Made by a program: the position numbers and the translations under genes. Positions 52,987 to 64,000 of a stretch of DNA of 64,000 bases are shown here, in pieces. The notes beneath the pieces were generated by a model that was not told the origin of the DNA, did not search any database, and saw only the letters and a list, made by a program, of their open reading frames with translations. The stretch is from Mantis religiosa. Lineage: Eukaryota; Arthropoda; Insecta; Mantodea; Mantidae. Position 1 is the stretch's first letter; the number at the start of each line of letters is the position of its first letter. Location of the stretch: assembly GCA_030765055.1 (NCBI GenBank), contig JAUKNK010000152.1, positions 310,001-374,000 of the forward strand, given 5' to 3'.

Positions 52987-53830
52987 ATATACTTATGTAA
53001 GTATGTTTTTGTACTGAGGTCTGATTTCAGACATATTTCTACTCACCAGTGACTCATCCCGCTTGCAAATCTGACTTGTCATACAACATGATGCGACATA
53101 CTCCTTACTTATGTGCAACAAACTTAGATTCATTCACTGGTGATAGATATTCCACTAAGGTCTATAAATTTTTCTGTCAGATAAAGATCTAACAAGTACT
53201 AGTTCTACTAACTAAAACTCTCTTATCATATTGAATGTATACCTGCCATGTAAGTTCTATTCCTCAACATATATCTTACAGTCAATTTGACGAGCATAGT
53301 TTTTTGTTAATTAATCTATCTAAAATGTAATTCATACTGTTCGTGTTCATACTATATTTCTTAATATAATAATTGTTTGAATTAATTTGTTCTTGATCAT
53401 TGATATATTTTATAACGCTACCATAAATATTATGTGTAACTTTTTTTTTTTTTGGTGAGGAATATTCTACGTTAATTGCTTATTATTTAACATTTTGCAA
53501 CTTACGTGAAACATCTATGTATTTTTTACCACTTTACTTATGATATTTTGCCATAAGTCAGGAATACGTTTTTATTTTGTTTCGTTACTTTCCATTTATT
53601 ACTTATAACTTTAATTGTACCATTTGCATTAAGTATATGTTTCACTGATCCTAGTAGGTTTTACTTACTTAGGTAGTATTTTAAATACGTCAAATATATT
53701 TTATTCTGTATTTGTAAAGCACACGCTGTAACACCTATATCGTTCACATGCCCCTACACTAATATTATTCCATATCTTACTTTTCTGCTCAACTAGACAA
53801 TCTTCACTACGGCCCTACGATCCTCTCGGT
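52987..53830. other. AT-rich DNA without recognisable genes
   Basis: No ORF with motifs. Ordinary AT-rich sequence between Gypsy-C and a SINE. Confidence 0.5.
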
Positions 53831-54041
53831 GGCCGCGCCGTGGCTCAGTGGTTAGACCGCTTGGCTCTCACCAAGGCGGCCCGGGTTCGATCGCCGTGGA
53901 TGACACGGCGCTGGGGCGGGTTTTCTCCGGGACCTCCGGTTTCTCCCGCCATCTCTTTCCACCGGTGCTCCATCTTCATCTCATGTATCATCAGTGTCAC
54001 CGCCTGCGGTGCCGTATGTAGTAAAAGCGGGCGTTAAACAC
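53831..54041 (+). mobile_element. SINE-1 (tRNA-derived), plus strand
   Basis: tRNA-like head with A box in gtggctcagtggttagaccg, loop ctctcacc and B box gggttcgatcg. Body and 3' end (gtaaaagcgggcgttaaac) match the minus-strand copy at 11701. The acceptor side is more diverged than in the other copy (gtggatgacacgg replaces the pairing partner). It merges into a CA repeat. No clear target duplication. Confidence 0.87.
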
Positions 54042-54061
54042 TAAACACACACACACAGACA

Positions 54062-54103
<42 letters not shown>
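54042..54103 (+). repeat. (CA)n microsatellite at the SINE-1 tail
   Basis: Almost uninterrupted CA dinucleotides with a short acagacagac break near 54055. It probably grew from the SINE's own simple-sequence tail. Confidence 0.9.
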
Positions 54104-54105
<2 letters not shown>

Positions 54106-55824
54106 TACGAGCTTCCATTTCCAGTGTGGCTTGTGCTCCTCTACTACAGTTCTTGGACATACGCATCTCTTCGTTAAGATATTGGTTAAGCAAGGGCCAC
54201 ATTCAGCTGCGTACGAGTGTCCCTTACTACAAAACACTTTTTGTGATGGTACAGTATGGTTCCATGGCACTTTTGGCTTCGTTCAACGTGCAATTACATA
54301 GACAAACTACATTTTCCTTTTTTCCCCGTCCTTATTTTCTACAACACCCTTAGTTTTTTAGGTGATACACTGTTTTGTGCTCTTTTATTTTCATTTATAA
54401 CACAGTTACTGTAATTTTGTATTCAGTGATAGTAGTATGCCTGGTTGCCTAAGCGCCCTGGCACAATATTTATAACTTTCAATTTTTCTATTTCTTTGAT
54501 TCGCTAATATGACTCAGCTTCATTTATCGCCGAGGAATGTGATCTTTAACTGCCATGGTTGAGCAATATTTGGCAACATGTGACATTCTAAAGTCGTTAA
54601 TTCTGCTGACTTATGAGAAGAGCATTTTGTCAGATTTCACGACCTTAGCTTACGACATCAATTTCTTGTTTATTCATGTCGACCGCGCAGACTTTGGTAG
54701 ACACCGAAATGCTTAGTTTAGTTTGTAAAACGTTTACGTGAGATCGCTCATTTAGCATTAGGTAACCATTTTGGCAGCGAACACTCATCCTCAAGGTAAG
54801 CCCGTGTGGCTCTTTAACACAATCATGTATTTCCATGGCTTCGGAAGTGCTTTGTATTTCTACTCAGCAACTATAGTATAGTAAATGGGTTAAACATGGA
54901 CTTCTACCTTTGCTCCAACGGATACCTTCTTCATACCTCTAGTTATGCCCCTAGATACGGGATAGATTGTGAACCCTAAACGTTAAGTTTTACAGTTTAC
55001 CCTTACGTAGCGCTACATACAGACAATGGTAATTTTGGCACTATTCTCATTAAATGGAACCCTTAAAAAGCATTAAAGATAACTAAATTAAAGAGATTTT
55101 CTTCGCTCTTTCGATAGATGAAAATTGTACGCGAAATATTAATGTTTAGTATATGTTTTAATATGAGGCTACTATGACAACCATTATCTATTCTTTGGTA
55201 CGTCAACTACTTCATTATTTAGAGAATCAAGAATGGTACTATAGGTAACACTTTTTTTTTCTAAATTAAGTGCACTTATAAGTGATTTTTAGTGCAAATT
55301 TCTAAGCTGTTTAATAGACACTTTCTTTGGGACACAAGGTATAGAGTTAATAAGATACTGAAGTAATACCAAATGTACCATTACCCGTTCCAGAAATTTT
55401 CTTGGTTATGCATTTAAATTTTTGTAGACTGAATCTGACTTCGAGTCGCGCTCAGTGTAACATATTTTACAATAAAAAATATTTTTTTCTGCATAAGTCC
55501 ATTAACAAAATAAAAACTGATACATTTTTCGGCATTTTGTGAAGAAATGCTAACTTGAAACACTTTAGGTACAGATATTTATTTTAATTCATTTGAAAAG
55601 GAACTGTTTATATAAGGAATCCTCTGACGATTTCTCGGTCAGTACTCCCACTACAAGAGGACTGGTGGTTTGTGGCCGGCTACACAGACAAATCAATACA
55701 ACGTGCTATGGCTATCTGCCGCAATGGCACAGATCGCTTCCATGGCGAAAAGCAACGCTAAAATGTTTTAGACTGTTAAAAGAAACATTACTTTCCAAAA
55801 GCTACATCTCCAAATTGTAAGCAA
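54104..55824. other. AT-rich DNA without recognisable genes
   Basis: Only short ORFs without motifs on both strands. Nothing supported. Confidence 0.5.
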
Positions 55825-55826
55825 TA

Positions 55827-56227
55827 GGGGAAGGTCGTGCAGTATCGGCAGGGTTGTTTTCTGACTTTACTGTGTAACCGAGTTCGTTAATAGGAATCTT
55901 ACTATATTATTCTCTTACTTCAAGACATGTTGTGTAGACAATAAAATGAAATGATTTTTATTTTTTATTTGTAATACTTAATTACGCCGAATGTAACAAA
56001 GTTAGAACTATAAGGCTTGTAGAAAGTGTCTTGCAGTATCGGCCAAGTGACACATTGCACTGCCACGTATAGAACAAGCTCACTTCACAAATATAGCGCT
56101 GCTGCTAACCAGAGCAGACAAACAACTGAAGAACTATAGAGCGCGTGCTACTGCTTATTGGAAACTTCTGTCACATGGAGGCGAAAAGAGAAATCACAGT
56201 AGTAGCCGATACTGCACGACTCTCCCC
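55827..56227. mobile_element. 401-bp MITE with 24-bp inverted repeats and TA flanks
   Basis: The left end ggggaaggtcgtgcagtatc and the right end (reverse complement ggggagagtcgtgcagtatc) are inverted copies, both followed inward by ggc, with two mismatches in about 24 bases. TA lies immediately outside at 55825-55826 and 56228-56229, the signature duplication of Tc1/mariner-type transposons. The interior has no transposase. It is a non-autonomous element mobilised in trans. Confidence 0.82.
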
Positions 56228-56435
56228 TATAATTAAAATTAAAAAGCAAAAAGGGGTAACGAAAAAATATACAAAAAAAAAAACATAAACTGCACTCCAA
56301 ATATCTCGAGAGTTAGATTTCAGCGCAAACAAATTCTCTCACTCCCAAGTAGTGTAAGAAACACTTGAGTCCGCTATTACATAATAATTATGACATCATA
56401 ACTATGACATACGTGACGTGATCGCTACCTGATTT

Positions 56436-56675
56436 TTTTTAAACATAATTTATGTCTTCCAACGTCAAGTCATATCGGACGATGAATGAAATGGGTGATA
56501 TGATGCTCAAATGCACCCGGGGTCCATAGAACTTAGAGTTACCCGACATTCGTCTTTAAGGATAAAGGGAAACCCCGGAAAAAACCTTATCCAGGTAATT
56601 CACCCTGACCGAGATTCGAACTTGGGACCTCTTGAACGTGAGGCAGACATGTTACCACTACGCTACCGAGGCAGG
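56436..56675 (-). mobile_element. SINE-2 (tRNA-derived), minus strand, copy 1
   Basis: Flanked by the 13-bp duplication cgctacctgattt (56423-56435 and 56676-56688). On the minus strand the tRNA-like head has gtagcgtagtggtaacatg (A box) and aagttcgaatctcgg (B box). The body (ggttttttccggggttt, actctaagttctatgg) and the 3' end cgttggaagacataaatt match the other two copies. Confidence 0.85.
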
Positions 56676-56689
56676 CGCTACCTGATTTC

Positions 56690-57321
56690 CTCGACACTGT
56701 TTAACGCGCCTTTGGCTACCCGATTTTCTTGGCACTATTTGTTTTCTTTCCGGTCGAGGGACGGCCGCTTACCATGTTTCTTTATGTCATTATAGGATTA
56801 TGTAACAATTCCAATCCTGGTTTCACATAAGCTTGCCCCGTATCTCTTAACGGTCACGTGACCTTATCATCTCTCATTGGCTGCTGTTGTGGTGCAGACT
56901 GTTGTCAAATGTATATTTTCGTAACTGTTTTAATGAAATATATTACGCAACAGAGTTGATTTATCTGAAATGCATGTTAATTCTTAAACGAAGTAAAGAG
57001 GAGGTTCCTTTGCTCTCAAGCACATGACACGATGGCACGTGATTTAGCGGTAGTAATGACATGTTTGTTTATATGACTTTTATCACTGCCCTTGTTTTTA
57101 ACTGGATTAGTCATGTATCGCCATTTGAAGGTGCGTTGTGCTGAGTGCGAGAGCTAAATTATTTTATTGATCGTTTATTGCGCGTGTTCTTATTATATGT
57201 ATAGTGGCAGCAGAGTCTAGGCCAGTTTTTCGCTGAAGCATCGCAAGGGTAAAACTTTACAAAGCGGCGAAACAATAATTGTGGTGCATGTGTTTAATGC
57301 ACGCACAGAGAAGAATTCGTC
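56690..57321. other. Sequence without recognisable genes
   Basis: No supported gene or repeat seen between two SINE-2 copies. Confidence 0.45.
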
Positions 57322-57333
57322 TTTGTCAGTGAG

Positions 57334-57499
57334 GGTGACCTACCTGGATAAGGTTTTTACGGGGTTTCCCTTATCCTTCAAGATGAATGTCGGGTAACTT
57401 TAAGCTCCATGGACCCTGAACTCATTTGAGCATCATTTCACCCAATTCATTCACCGTCCGATATGACTTAACGTTGGAGGACGTAAATTAGGGAAAAAA
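57334..57499 (+). mobile_element. SINE-2, plus strand, 5'-truncated, copy 2
   Basis: Flanked by the 12-bp duplication tttgtcagtgag (57322-57333 and 57500-57511). The tRNA-like head is missing. The body starts ggtgacctacctggataagg and the end is gttggaggacgtaaatt. Truncation at the 5' end is as expected for LINE-mediated retroposition. Confidence 0.83.
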
Positions 57500-57511
57500 T
57501 TTGTCAGTGAG

Positions 57512-58215
57512 AAAAGTCGAACAGCTGTGCTCTGAACTTACAGGTGTGAGTGTTAGATGCGTAGGAACACCGCGACCTGAAATTGAGACAACAGGAAAAC
57601 GTACCACTCCAGGGATATTGCTGTGTGGCGAAGACGTTACTTAAGGAGAATCAGACTGTACCGAGATACAAGTCGCAAAATATACTACCTTGACGAGACT
57701 TGGGTGAATGGAGAACTCACGACAAATATGGCGTGACACGACTTTTAAGACTGAAAGACAAGCATTTTTGCATGGTATGTGTGCTGGTTTTAAAAAATCC
57801 CAGTGGAAAAGGCCGAACGCCTTTCATTATAAACTTGTTTCAGTTTCATTGCTCATTCATTCAGTTTCAGCTTGCTCAGTTTCATTATAAACTTCATTAT
57901 TTTTGCATGCCTTCATATTCTTATTTGTATGATTTTATCTATCTTCCTGGCAATTATTATGACGTTTACTGCAGGTTTCAATGTTACGGGAAGGCACCGC
58001 CTATGGCCTACGGCGCGAAAGCATTAACCAATTAGGATGGGGGGAAGGTAGTTGCACGCGGAATGATTACAAGTCAGCGGGACAAGGTTATATGAAACAG
58101 AGATTAGATGTAAATAGCAGTTTATTATTTTAATTAAGAATGGGAGGGCTTTTTCCCTATATTAGAATAACAAAATTATAAATAAGTATAAACAAGTGAA
58201 AACATGTTTTTTCTT
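57512..58215. other. Sequence without recognisable genes
   Basis: An open frame of about 111 codons (57700-58035) has no recognised motif and no supporting signals; I do not call it. Confidence 0.4.
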
Positions 58216-58737
58216 TTATTCCTTCTTATCAGATACAAGCTTTGAACTTATTTCATCGCATATAACATCATAAAGTACGAAAGGTGAAGCGTTTTCTTTT
58301 GGAAGTACAAAACTAATACTGCCTGAGGCACTGTTAACATAGTCTTTTTCATCCGATGTGGCTAAAACATATTTTTCTAGTTGATATTGCAATATATTTG
58401 CATTGCACAATAGAAAGTTTATATCGTTGAGACAGAGGATGACGTGCGAATTTTCGCTCTGTATCCTGGCACTATGGCCATTTAGAAATGTTCGGTAAGC
58501 TTGGGTAGATGATTCAGCAGAGTGGTAGAGTAGTAGTATGAGAGGACGACTCTTCCCTGCTTTACTCCGCCAATTTCCACGTGAGACTCCTACTTTCTTC
58601 TCTTGTAGAAACCGAGGCAGATGTATTTGGAGTGATGCTTGTTCAGAAAGTACGTCTGGCGATGCAGTACGGGTTCCGGAGGATTTATCCCAGGTTGACG
58701 GGCGAAACGTCTTGATCTGTTTACCCCTCGAGCTCAT
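58216..58737 (-). CDS. Unrecognised ORF, possible host terminal exon
   Basis: A 173-codon minus-strand frame from ATG 58737 (MSSRGKQIKTFRPSTWD) to TAA 58216. The composition looks like a normal soluble protein (HVILCLNDINFLLCNANILQ). Upstream on the minus strand, ttcttttgtttcag (about 58756-58769) is a good splice-acceptor candidate, with the frame open through it by GTG rather than ATG. An AATAAA overlaps the stop (ggaataaaag). I recognise no domain. It could be the last exon of a host gene, part of an unknown transposon, or chance. Confidence 0.35.
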   Translation of the reverse strand: MSSRGKQIKTFRPSTWDKSSGTRTASPDVLSEQASLQIHLPRFLQEKKVGVSRGNWRSKAGKSRPLILLLYHSAESSTQAYRTFLNGHSARIQSENSHVILCLNDINFLLCNANILQYQLEKYVLATSDEKDYVNSASGSISFVLPKENASPFVLYDVICDEISSKLVSDKKE

Positions 58738-58769
58738 TTCGTCCACTGTTACACAGCTGAAACAAAAGA

Positions 58770-59431
58770 AGCATCGTGTCTATTTGAACTATCAGCAGGA
58801 CATCTAGTGTTAAGTTTTTTAAACTTATGATATGTTAACCAGGTGAACATGGCGTGAGCGTGTTTACATGCGCAGTGAGTGTTAGAGAATTTATGACAGG
58901 AAATCCACAGTGCAACTGATGTTAGAGATTTTCTGGTTTGGGGCAATTAAATCCATGTTTTTTTTTTTCTTAAAATTGATGAACCTTCTACCGCAGAGTG
59001 TGGAAAGAAGTTGCCACTTTTCTTCGTCATAAGCAAAGAGAGAGATATGCACCGCCTCTGCCTCTTCTAATACAGCTTTTAGCCTGCAGTAAGGAATGTA
59101 ACCATTGTTAAAGTGAATTCTGTTTTTGCTTTCTCTGTTGAAAGCATCTAATTTACTATTCCAATGATATTAACTTTCACAATGGAAGGTTTGAACCATT
59201 CCTTTTCCAACAATGGCTAATTCCTTTATGAGTAACCCTTTGCCGTTTCCCCTGAGCGCTATATATTCCACGACAAGTCCTCCTTCCATGTTGCACAGAG
59301 ACTGAGCAGAAAATAATTGAGGTACCTACTTGCATCCCTGTCCCATGTTGCATCACCAGACTGGAAATTCCTGTTGAACAGTGCCACGAACTGGTTCATG
59401 GTGTATTCTCTGGTACAGATGTACAGAGTAT
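58770..59431. other. Sequence without recognisable genes
   Basis: No coding motif or repeat structure seen. Confidence 0.4.
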
Positions 59432-59859
59432 TGTCACGAGGCCGCTCCTAAGCTAACGCCGAGAGAGAGGGAAGCACGGAGTGAAAGAGATTTTATTTTT
59501 GTAATTTACGCCCTCCAACGTTAAATGATATCGGACGATGAATGGAATGGGTGAAATGATGCTCAAATGAGTCCAGGGTTCATAGAGCTTAGAGTTACCC
59601 GACATTCGTCTTTCAGGTTAAGGGAAAACCCCGGGGAAAACCTTATCCATGTAACTCACCCTGACCGAGATTCGAACTCGGGACCTCTTGAACGTGAGGC
59701 AGACATGCTACCACCACGTTACCGAGGCGGGCTGTGAAAGAGACAGATAGCGCCTGAGCCACGCCCAGAGAGAGAGAGAGCAACAAAGGGAGAAAGAGAC
59801 GGAGATGGTCTGGTCGATTTTCGCTCCACCGCGAGTGTCCGTGAGGCCTCGTGTAACTT
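59432..59859 (+). repeat. Gypsy-type LTR fragment, hosting a SINE and cut by Gypsy-E
   Basis: Starts TGTCACGAGGCCGC, resembling the Gypsy-A and C LTR starts, and carries the gtgaaagagacagatagcg and gagccacgccca blocks of the Gypsy-C LTR. SINE-2 copy 3 sits inside it. It stops where the Gypsy-E LTR begins at 59860; the rest, if present, lies beyond the window. Confidence 0.65.
59491..59733 (-). mobile_element. SINE-2 (tRNA-derived), minus strand, copy 3
   Basis: Flanked by the 10-bp duplication gtgaaagaga (59481-59490 and 59734-59743), which lies in LTR sequence. Minus strand: A box in ggtaacgtggtggtagcatg, B box in gagttcgaatctcgg. Body as in copy 1. The tail contains gtaaattacaaaaataaaa. 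Confidence 0.88.
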
Positions 59860-60046
59860 TGACAGGGTATTCGTGCTTGAAAGGGGATATAAGCGTGGAG
59901 TTGGTTTTATTGACTTTATTCGGACGGGTTATGGGTTCGTAGCTAGCTCAGAGCATGGATCTTTGATCCCAGGAGTGCTACACAACAGACTGCTTCGTTT
60001 TCTCCTTTTCTTTATTCATCGTCGCTTACTCTTCTTGTCTGGGTTT

Positions 60047-60103
<57 letters not shown>

Positions 60104-60208
60104 CGGTAAGTTTGATGTCACCATCCTACCCCACTGTGTTCATCGACGTACCGAACAAGAGTGCCTCCAGGTAGAGTATTCACTTGTCTGCTGGTTTTTC
60201 AGTTGGCA
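59860..60208 (-). repeat. Gypsy-E 3' LTR (left copy)
   Basis: Minus strand starts TGCCAACTG and ends ACCCTGTCA. It shares with the right copy a ggggatataagcg word, gggttcgtagctag, a (CA)n tract at about 60048-60103 and gttcatcgacgtaccgaac. Confidence 0.72.
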
Positions 60209-60769
60209 CTACTCCTTCCTTACTTGTATCTGTTCGCCTAGCCGGTACTTCTTCCTGTACACTCACAAATTGAGTGTACTGTTTCAACTGCCCCGCTGAT
60301 AGAATGGCAACTATACCTTTGTATTAGTTGATATTCTAACAGCGTCCCCGTTGATATAAGCTGCTGTTTCTACCTATTTCTGTCTTTGAATCTACTGTTT
60401 ACGTGTGCGTGATTGCCCGTACAATTCCCATTTTTCTGTTACATGTGTACATTGTAAACTACGTTTGAATATGCTCATACATGATAATACAGGTTATGGC
60501 TATATTACATAATGAATAATCTAAGTTCTTTAATCCATGCTGTAAACTTCTAGAATTCTGTTTATCATAAAATAAGACTCTAAATCTAGGATGTACCTTT
60601 TTGCACTGTCGATGGTACCGAGATCTCATTCAATAATTGTGTTGGTATGCAATTTTGACTTAAGCTACCGCTATTTGGAAAGGGTGGCGGAATCGATCTG
60701 CCATTGCACTGCCGTTAGGAACTTCTGCGGAGATAGCAGGCATTGCCCTTTGGTTACTTGCGGCTTATT

Positions 60770-61660
60770 GCCAACATATCCAACATAACTCAAAAGGCAA
60801 ACAAAATTATGAGTAAGATAGCCCGACTGACAAGGAACTTCGGAACCATCCCATACAAAACAATTCGACTGTACAACAACAATATACTTTGCTCTATAAC
60901 TGGTCACGGAGCAAGTGCATGGGGACACCGCCTACATCTAAAGACAGCAGCAGCAGCACTCAGAAGAGTCCAACGAACGATACTCGTCATGCTCACAGGA
61001 GCATTCTCCACAACACCGACGGATGCCTTACTTGTCACACTTGGACAACTGCCACTGGATCTCGAGGTACGCAGAAGAGCAGCGTGCTACTGGCTTAGGA
61101 GAAACAACGTACGTGCCGCACAGCTGGCCGGAGCAGAAGTACGTGATGAGCTAGAGATCCTTGAGGTCTTAACCTCCGAGTGGCAGCAAGAATGGGACAC
61201 AAGCACAACGGGAAGACGGACTTACGACATTTTACCAAACATTGAAGAGAGACAGAAGATGAAGCACTTGAGACCATCCAGAGGACTAATACACTACCTA
61301 ACAGGTCATGGACCGTATCGGACATACCTCAATAGATTCAACCTCACGGACAACACAGACTGCAGATGTGGAGCAACACAAACACCGGAACATGCAATGT
61401 GGGAATGCCCACTGACAGACATCAACAGAACAACCGCCTTGTCATACACGCAAAACCGCTCCGTTTATGAAATAACACGACACACAAAATTATGGACCTG
61501 GATGGACAAGTTAGCCAATCACTTCTCAACGAAGGCCCGGACAGAATATATGAGGAACAGACGACGACCACAATGACCACGGAACAAGACATCAAAACAC
61601 CGACAGAAGACATCAATTAAACATAGCTATAAGTACCTAGCATTAAACATTGTCATAAGT
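60770..61660 (+). pseudogene. R1-like ORF2 C-terminal fragment (R1-F)
   Basis: A clean plus-strand frame runs from about 60770 to 61576. It covers the region after the RT active site (KANKIMSKIARLTRNFG, GHGASAWGHRL, LLVTLGQLPLDLEVRRRAA), the GHGPYRTYLNRF motif and CRCGATQTPEHAMWEC, a variant of the CCHC motif, then an Arg-rich end. It is 5' truncated, and its sequence is more diverged from R1-A to R1-E than they are from each other. The 3' end runs into (TA)n. Confidence 0.82.
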
Positions 61661-61663
61661 ACT

Positions 61664-61782
<119 letters not shown>

Positions 61783-61789
61783 TCCCTAG

Positions 61790-62411
61790 AAGTTTCTTGT
61801 TGATTTCCGACAAGCTGCGTGAGAGATTGTTTCAATACTTCTGTTTCTTTTCTTTGATTTTCATTATGATTTTCAACTACTCTCTTAATCGCAACAAACT
61901 CAGAATTTACACTATTTTGTATTTCTTTCTGCTTTAATTCAATCCTCATGCAGTTATTTTGGAATTCATCACATATTCTCTCATGAACACCCTTATTGTT
62001 ACAATTTATATTTTCTACTTGCTTCTTTACTTTCTCTATTTCCATATGTGGCTCTTGCACTTCTGCCTTAACTACTAAAAATTCCTCACTCATATACAAC
62101 TGCCCTGATCTAATTTCGTCTAACATTTGATTTTGTTTCTCTATCTGAGCTCTAACCTCACTCATAATCTTATTTTCTAACTCCTTCTGCTGTTCTGGGA
62201 GCGTTTCTATTTTATCCCTTTGATTATCTAATCTCTGCTTTATTTCCACTTTCTGTGTTTGCAATTTTGACAAAACCTGTTGTAACAGGCTTGTTATGTT
62301 AGTGTCCTGATTTAATTTATTTTCTGTTTCTCTATTAGACTTTTCCTTTTCAATTACTTCTAACCCTAACATTCCTAAACCCATCTCAGAATTTTGCAAT
62401 TGCTGCTCCAT
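61790..62411 (-). pseudogene. Gypsy-E gag-like coiled-coil ORF
   Basis: ATG at 62411 (MEQQLQNSEMGLGMLG). More than 200 residues of Gln/Glu/Lys-rich coiled coil (EIKQRLDNQRDKIETLPEQQ, EVLKQSLTQLVGNQQETS). The frame runs into the microsatellite, so the real C-terminus with capsid or zinc-knuckle parts is lost. Position just downstream of the LTR and PBS supports gag. Confidence 0.65.
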
Positions 62412-62820
62412 TTTTATTTTAATTATACATTGATTTACTACTTTTGATTTCTCAATATCATCTACTCTTTTACAGTTAGGATTTTTTAAAAATTTTATAT
62501 GAACTGTTATGTTTTCTTTTCCTTTTCTTCTACTAAATGTTCATATTTGTTTCACTTACTTTTACCACTTTAGTCCTGCAGTTGCGTAGATGGTGTCCTG
62601 CTGTTGTCCTGCTGTCTCGAGCCGTTAGCTGGATTCCGGTCTGGTGACTCCCTGGACGGCAGGTTCCCGGATGGCGCTTGTGCAGTCGGTTTTCCTCCAA
62701 CGTACGCCAATATTGTGCGATGCAGCGGCAGTCAGTTGAAATTCCAGGTGTAATGTGCTGGTTGCTCAGATACGTGGTGTAACTCAGACGTTCTCGCAGT
62801 CGGTTGCCATTCGGACTCCA

Positions 62821-62834
62821 AAGTTGGGCACCAA
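62821..62834 (-). promoter_or_regulatory. Gypsy-E primer-binding site
   Basis: On the minus strand ttggtgcccaactt lies two bases after the LTR end (TCA). The word TGGTGCCCAAC at this position is a typical LTR-element PBS form. Confidence 0.6.
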
Positions 62835-62836
62835 TT

Positions 62837-63022
62837 TGAGGGGGTACTCGTGCTTGGAAGGGGATATAAGCGTAGAGTTGGTTTATGGACTTTATTGGGA
62901 CGGGTTATGGGTTCGTAGCTAGTTCGGAGCATGGCTCTTTCATACGAGAAGTGTTACACAACAGACTGCTTCGTTTTTTTCTTTTTCTTTATTCTACGCC
63001 GCTTACTCTTCTGGTCTGGGAT

Positions 63023-63106
<84 letters not shown>

Positions 63107-63182
63107 CGGTAAGTTTGATGTCACCATCCTACCCAACTGTGTTCATCGACGTACCGAACAAGAGTGCCTCCAGGTAGAGTAT
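62837..63182 (-). repeat. Gypsy-E 5' LTR (right copy), cut by Gypsy-F
   Basis: Matches 59860-60180. A longer (CA)n tract lies at 63027-63105. About 28 bases at its outer end are missing from the window, because Gypsy-F starts at 63183. Confidence 0.72.
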
Positions 63183-63697
63183 TGTGACTTTGTGGGTTCG
63201 TGAAATGAAAAGTCCAATTACACCACTCAACAATGTTCTTTATTTCCACCGACTTACAGTTAAACTCTTGCCAATTACACAGAATTTCGTGCTGCACACA
63301 GTTACAATTCATCAGTTCGTCCGTTACAATTTCCTTGTACTCGCGGTTACGTAAGCTCCGGTACACCTTCACTGTTACGTACATTAACACGTCACTGACT
63401 AACTCTTACACCAAGAACTGCGACTGTCTCACTAACTAACTGACCGACCAACTCAACTCCGTCCGTCTGTAACCCTCTTTATATAGGAATATCGCCGGTT
63501 TCTAGTGACCAGGGGAATGTTCCAGATTCCATAATTTCGAGAAACAGGTGTAGAGGAACAGACGACACGGTCATGTTTTTCCCCTGACCACAGCCTGTCA
63601 CCACTATAGGACAAACGAGGCGAGGGCGTGGTTAACCGAACCTTCCCTGTCTCCCGCTCTCAGCTGCTTCACAGGGTGTTCCAGCACTCGCGTTACA
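63183..63697 (-). repeat. Gypsy-F 3' LTR
   Basis: Minus strand starts TGTAACGCGAG and ends cacaaagtcaca (515 bp). Closest to the Gypsy-B and Gypsy-D LTRs near its end (ggtggaaataaagaaca). Confidence 0.85.
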
Positions 63698-64000
63698 CTG
63701 CTCCCTCCTCAAAGCTGTTCGCCCCGAATAGCCCCATCGTAGCGTGCGAGGCGGTCCAGGTGTACCACCAGCATCTGCTCGGAGTCTCAGCCAGAAGTAG
63801 CGCTGCCGTAGTTTGTGAATCATTCGGTTCGCTCCCAGGTGTCCTCCTGAAGTACTGGCGTGCACTTCCTCCAAGACTTCCGGGACCTTGCTCCGGGGAA
63901 GTACCAACTGTTCTCTCTGCGCCTTCCCATCGGGTGACTCCCATGCCCGGAACAGCACGCCCACTCTGGTCTTCAACGAGTCCCATTGGGCCCAGTACGA
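63698..64000 (-). pseudogene. Gypsy-F integrase with internal deletion
   Basis: Minus strand from the window edge: QLVLPRSKVPEVLEEVHAS, GGHLGANRMIHKLRQRYFWL and RLRADA. At about 63774 it jumps to the last residues of the protein (a VHLDRLA-type end). The catalytic core, about 0.9 kb in Gypsy-A, is deleted. Confidence 0.8.

Larger units (their letters stand above)
63183..64000 (-). mobile_element. Gypsy-F: gypsy element running off the window
   Basis: Minus strand: integrase zinc-finger region, a junction, the integrase C-terminal end, a purine tract (gaggagggagcag) and the 3' LTR. Same family as Gypsy-A to D. The element continues beyond 64000. Confidence 0.85.

Noticed and set aside
53900..54270. 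Open frames over the CA repeats (also near 60045 and 62900)
   Set aside because: Dinucleotide repeats are open in several frames and give HTHT or VCVC strings without coding value.
55593..55820. 75-codon open frame
   Set aside because: No motif, no start or splice support, and it ends next to the MITE. Probably chance.

Overview
The window looks like an intergenic stretch of a large, transposon-rich animal genome, most likely an insect. The support is R1-clade and Jockey-type LINEs, gypsy-type LTR retrotransposons without env, tRNA-derived SINEs, Tc1/mariner relics and AT-rich unique DNA. I recognise no host gene with confidence. The only host candidate is a short minus-strand ORF at 58216-58737. 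The species cannot be named from the sequence.

Layout. 1-3114: AT-rich DNA with an LTR remnant and a broken Tc1/mariner transposase. 3115-24985: a Jockey-like LINE split by Gypsy-A (3942-23570, 4-bp target duplication ctat). Gypsy-A carries R1-A (minus, 6558-11322, ORF2 intact), a LINE-tail fragment holding a SINE (11361-11970), and R1-C (minus, 14041-22896). R1-C in turn carries Gypsy-B (14691-19805), which carries a further insert (17905-18294), so nesting is five levels deep. 24986-28388: AT-rich DNA plus a GC-rich retroposed segment. 28389-52986: Gypsy-C, holding R1-D (30586-34960) and R1-B (34973-41458) back to back at one target site, then R1-E (42245-50582), which is split by Gypsy-D (45143-49866). 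52987-59859: AT-rich DNA with SINEs, a 401-bp MITE and an LTR fragment. 59860-64000: a deleted LTR element (Gypsy-E) containing an R1-like ORF2 tail, cut by Gypsy-F, which runs off the window.

The most interesting system is the R1-like LINE family (R1-A to R1-E). R1-B, R1-C and R1-D carry an additional ORF between the gag-like ORF1 and the endonuclease/reverse transcriptase ORF2, with a conserved block of about 70 residues. R1-A lacks it. ORF1 ends in the same eight bases, ATGGATAA, in A, B and C. These overlap the start of the next ORF, so translational coupling by termination-reinitiation is likely. Several copies end in a 3' stem-loop whose two arms vary together, then a short conserved motif and a T-rich tail on the coding strand instead of poly(A). 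Names such as R1-A and Gypsy-A are labels for this window only; clade assignments come from motifs read by eye, not from a search.
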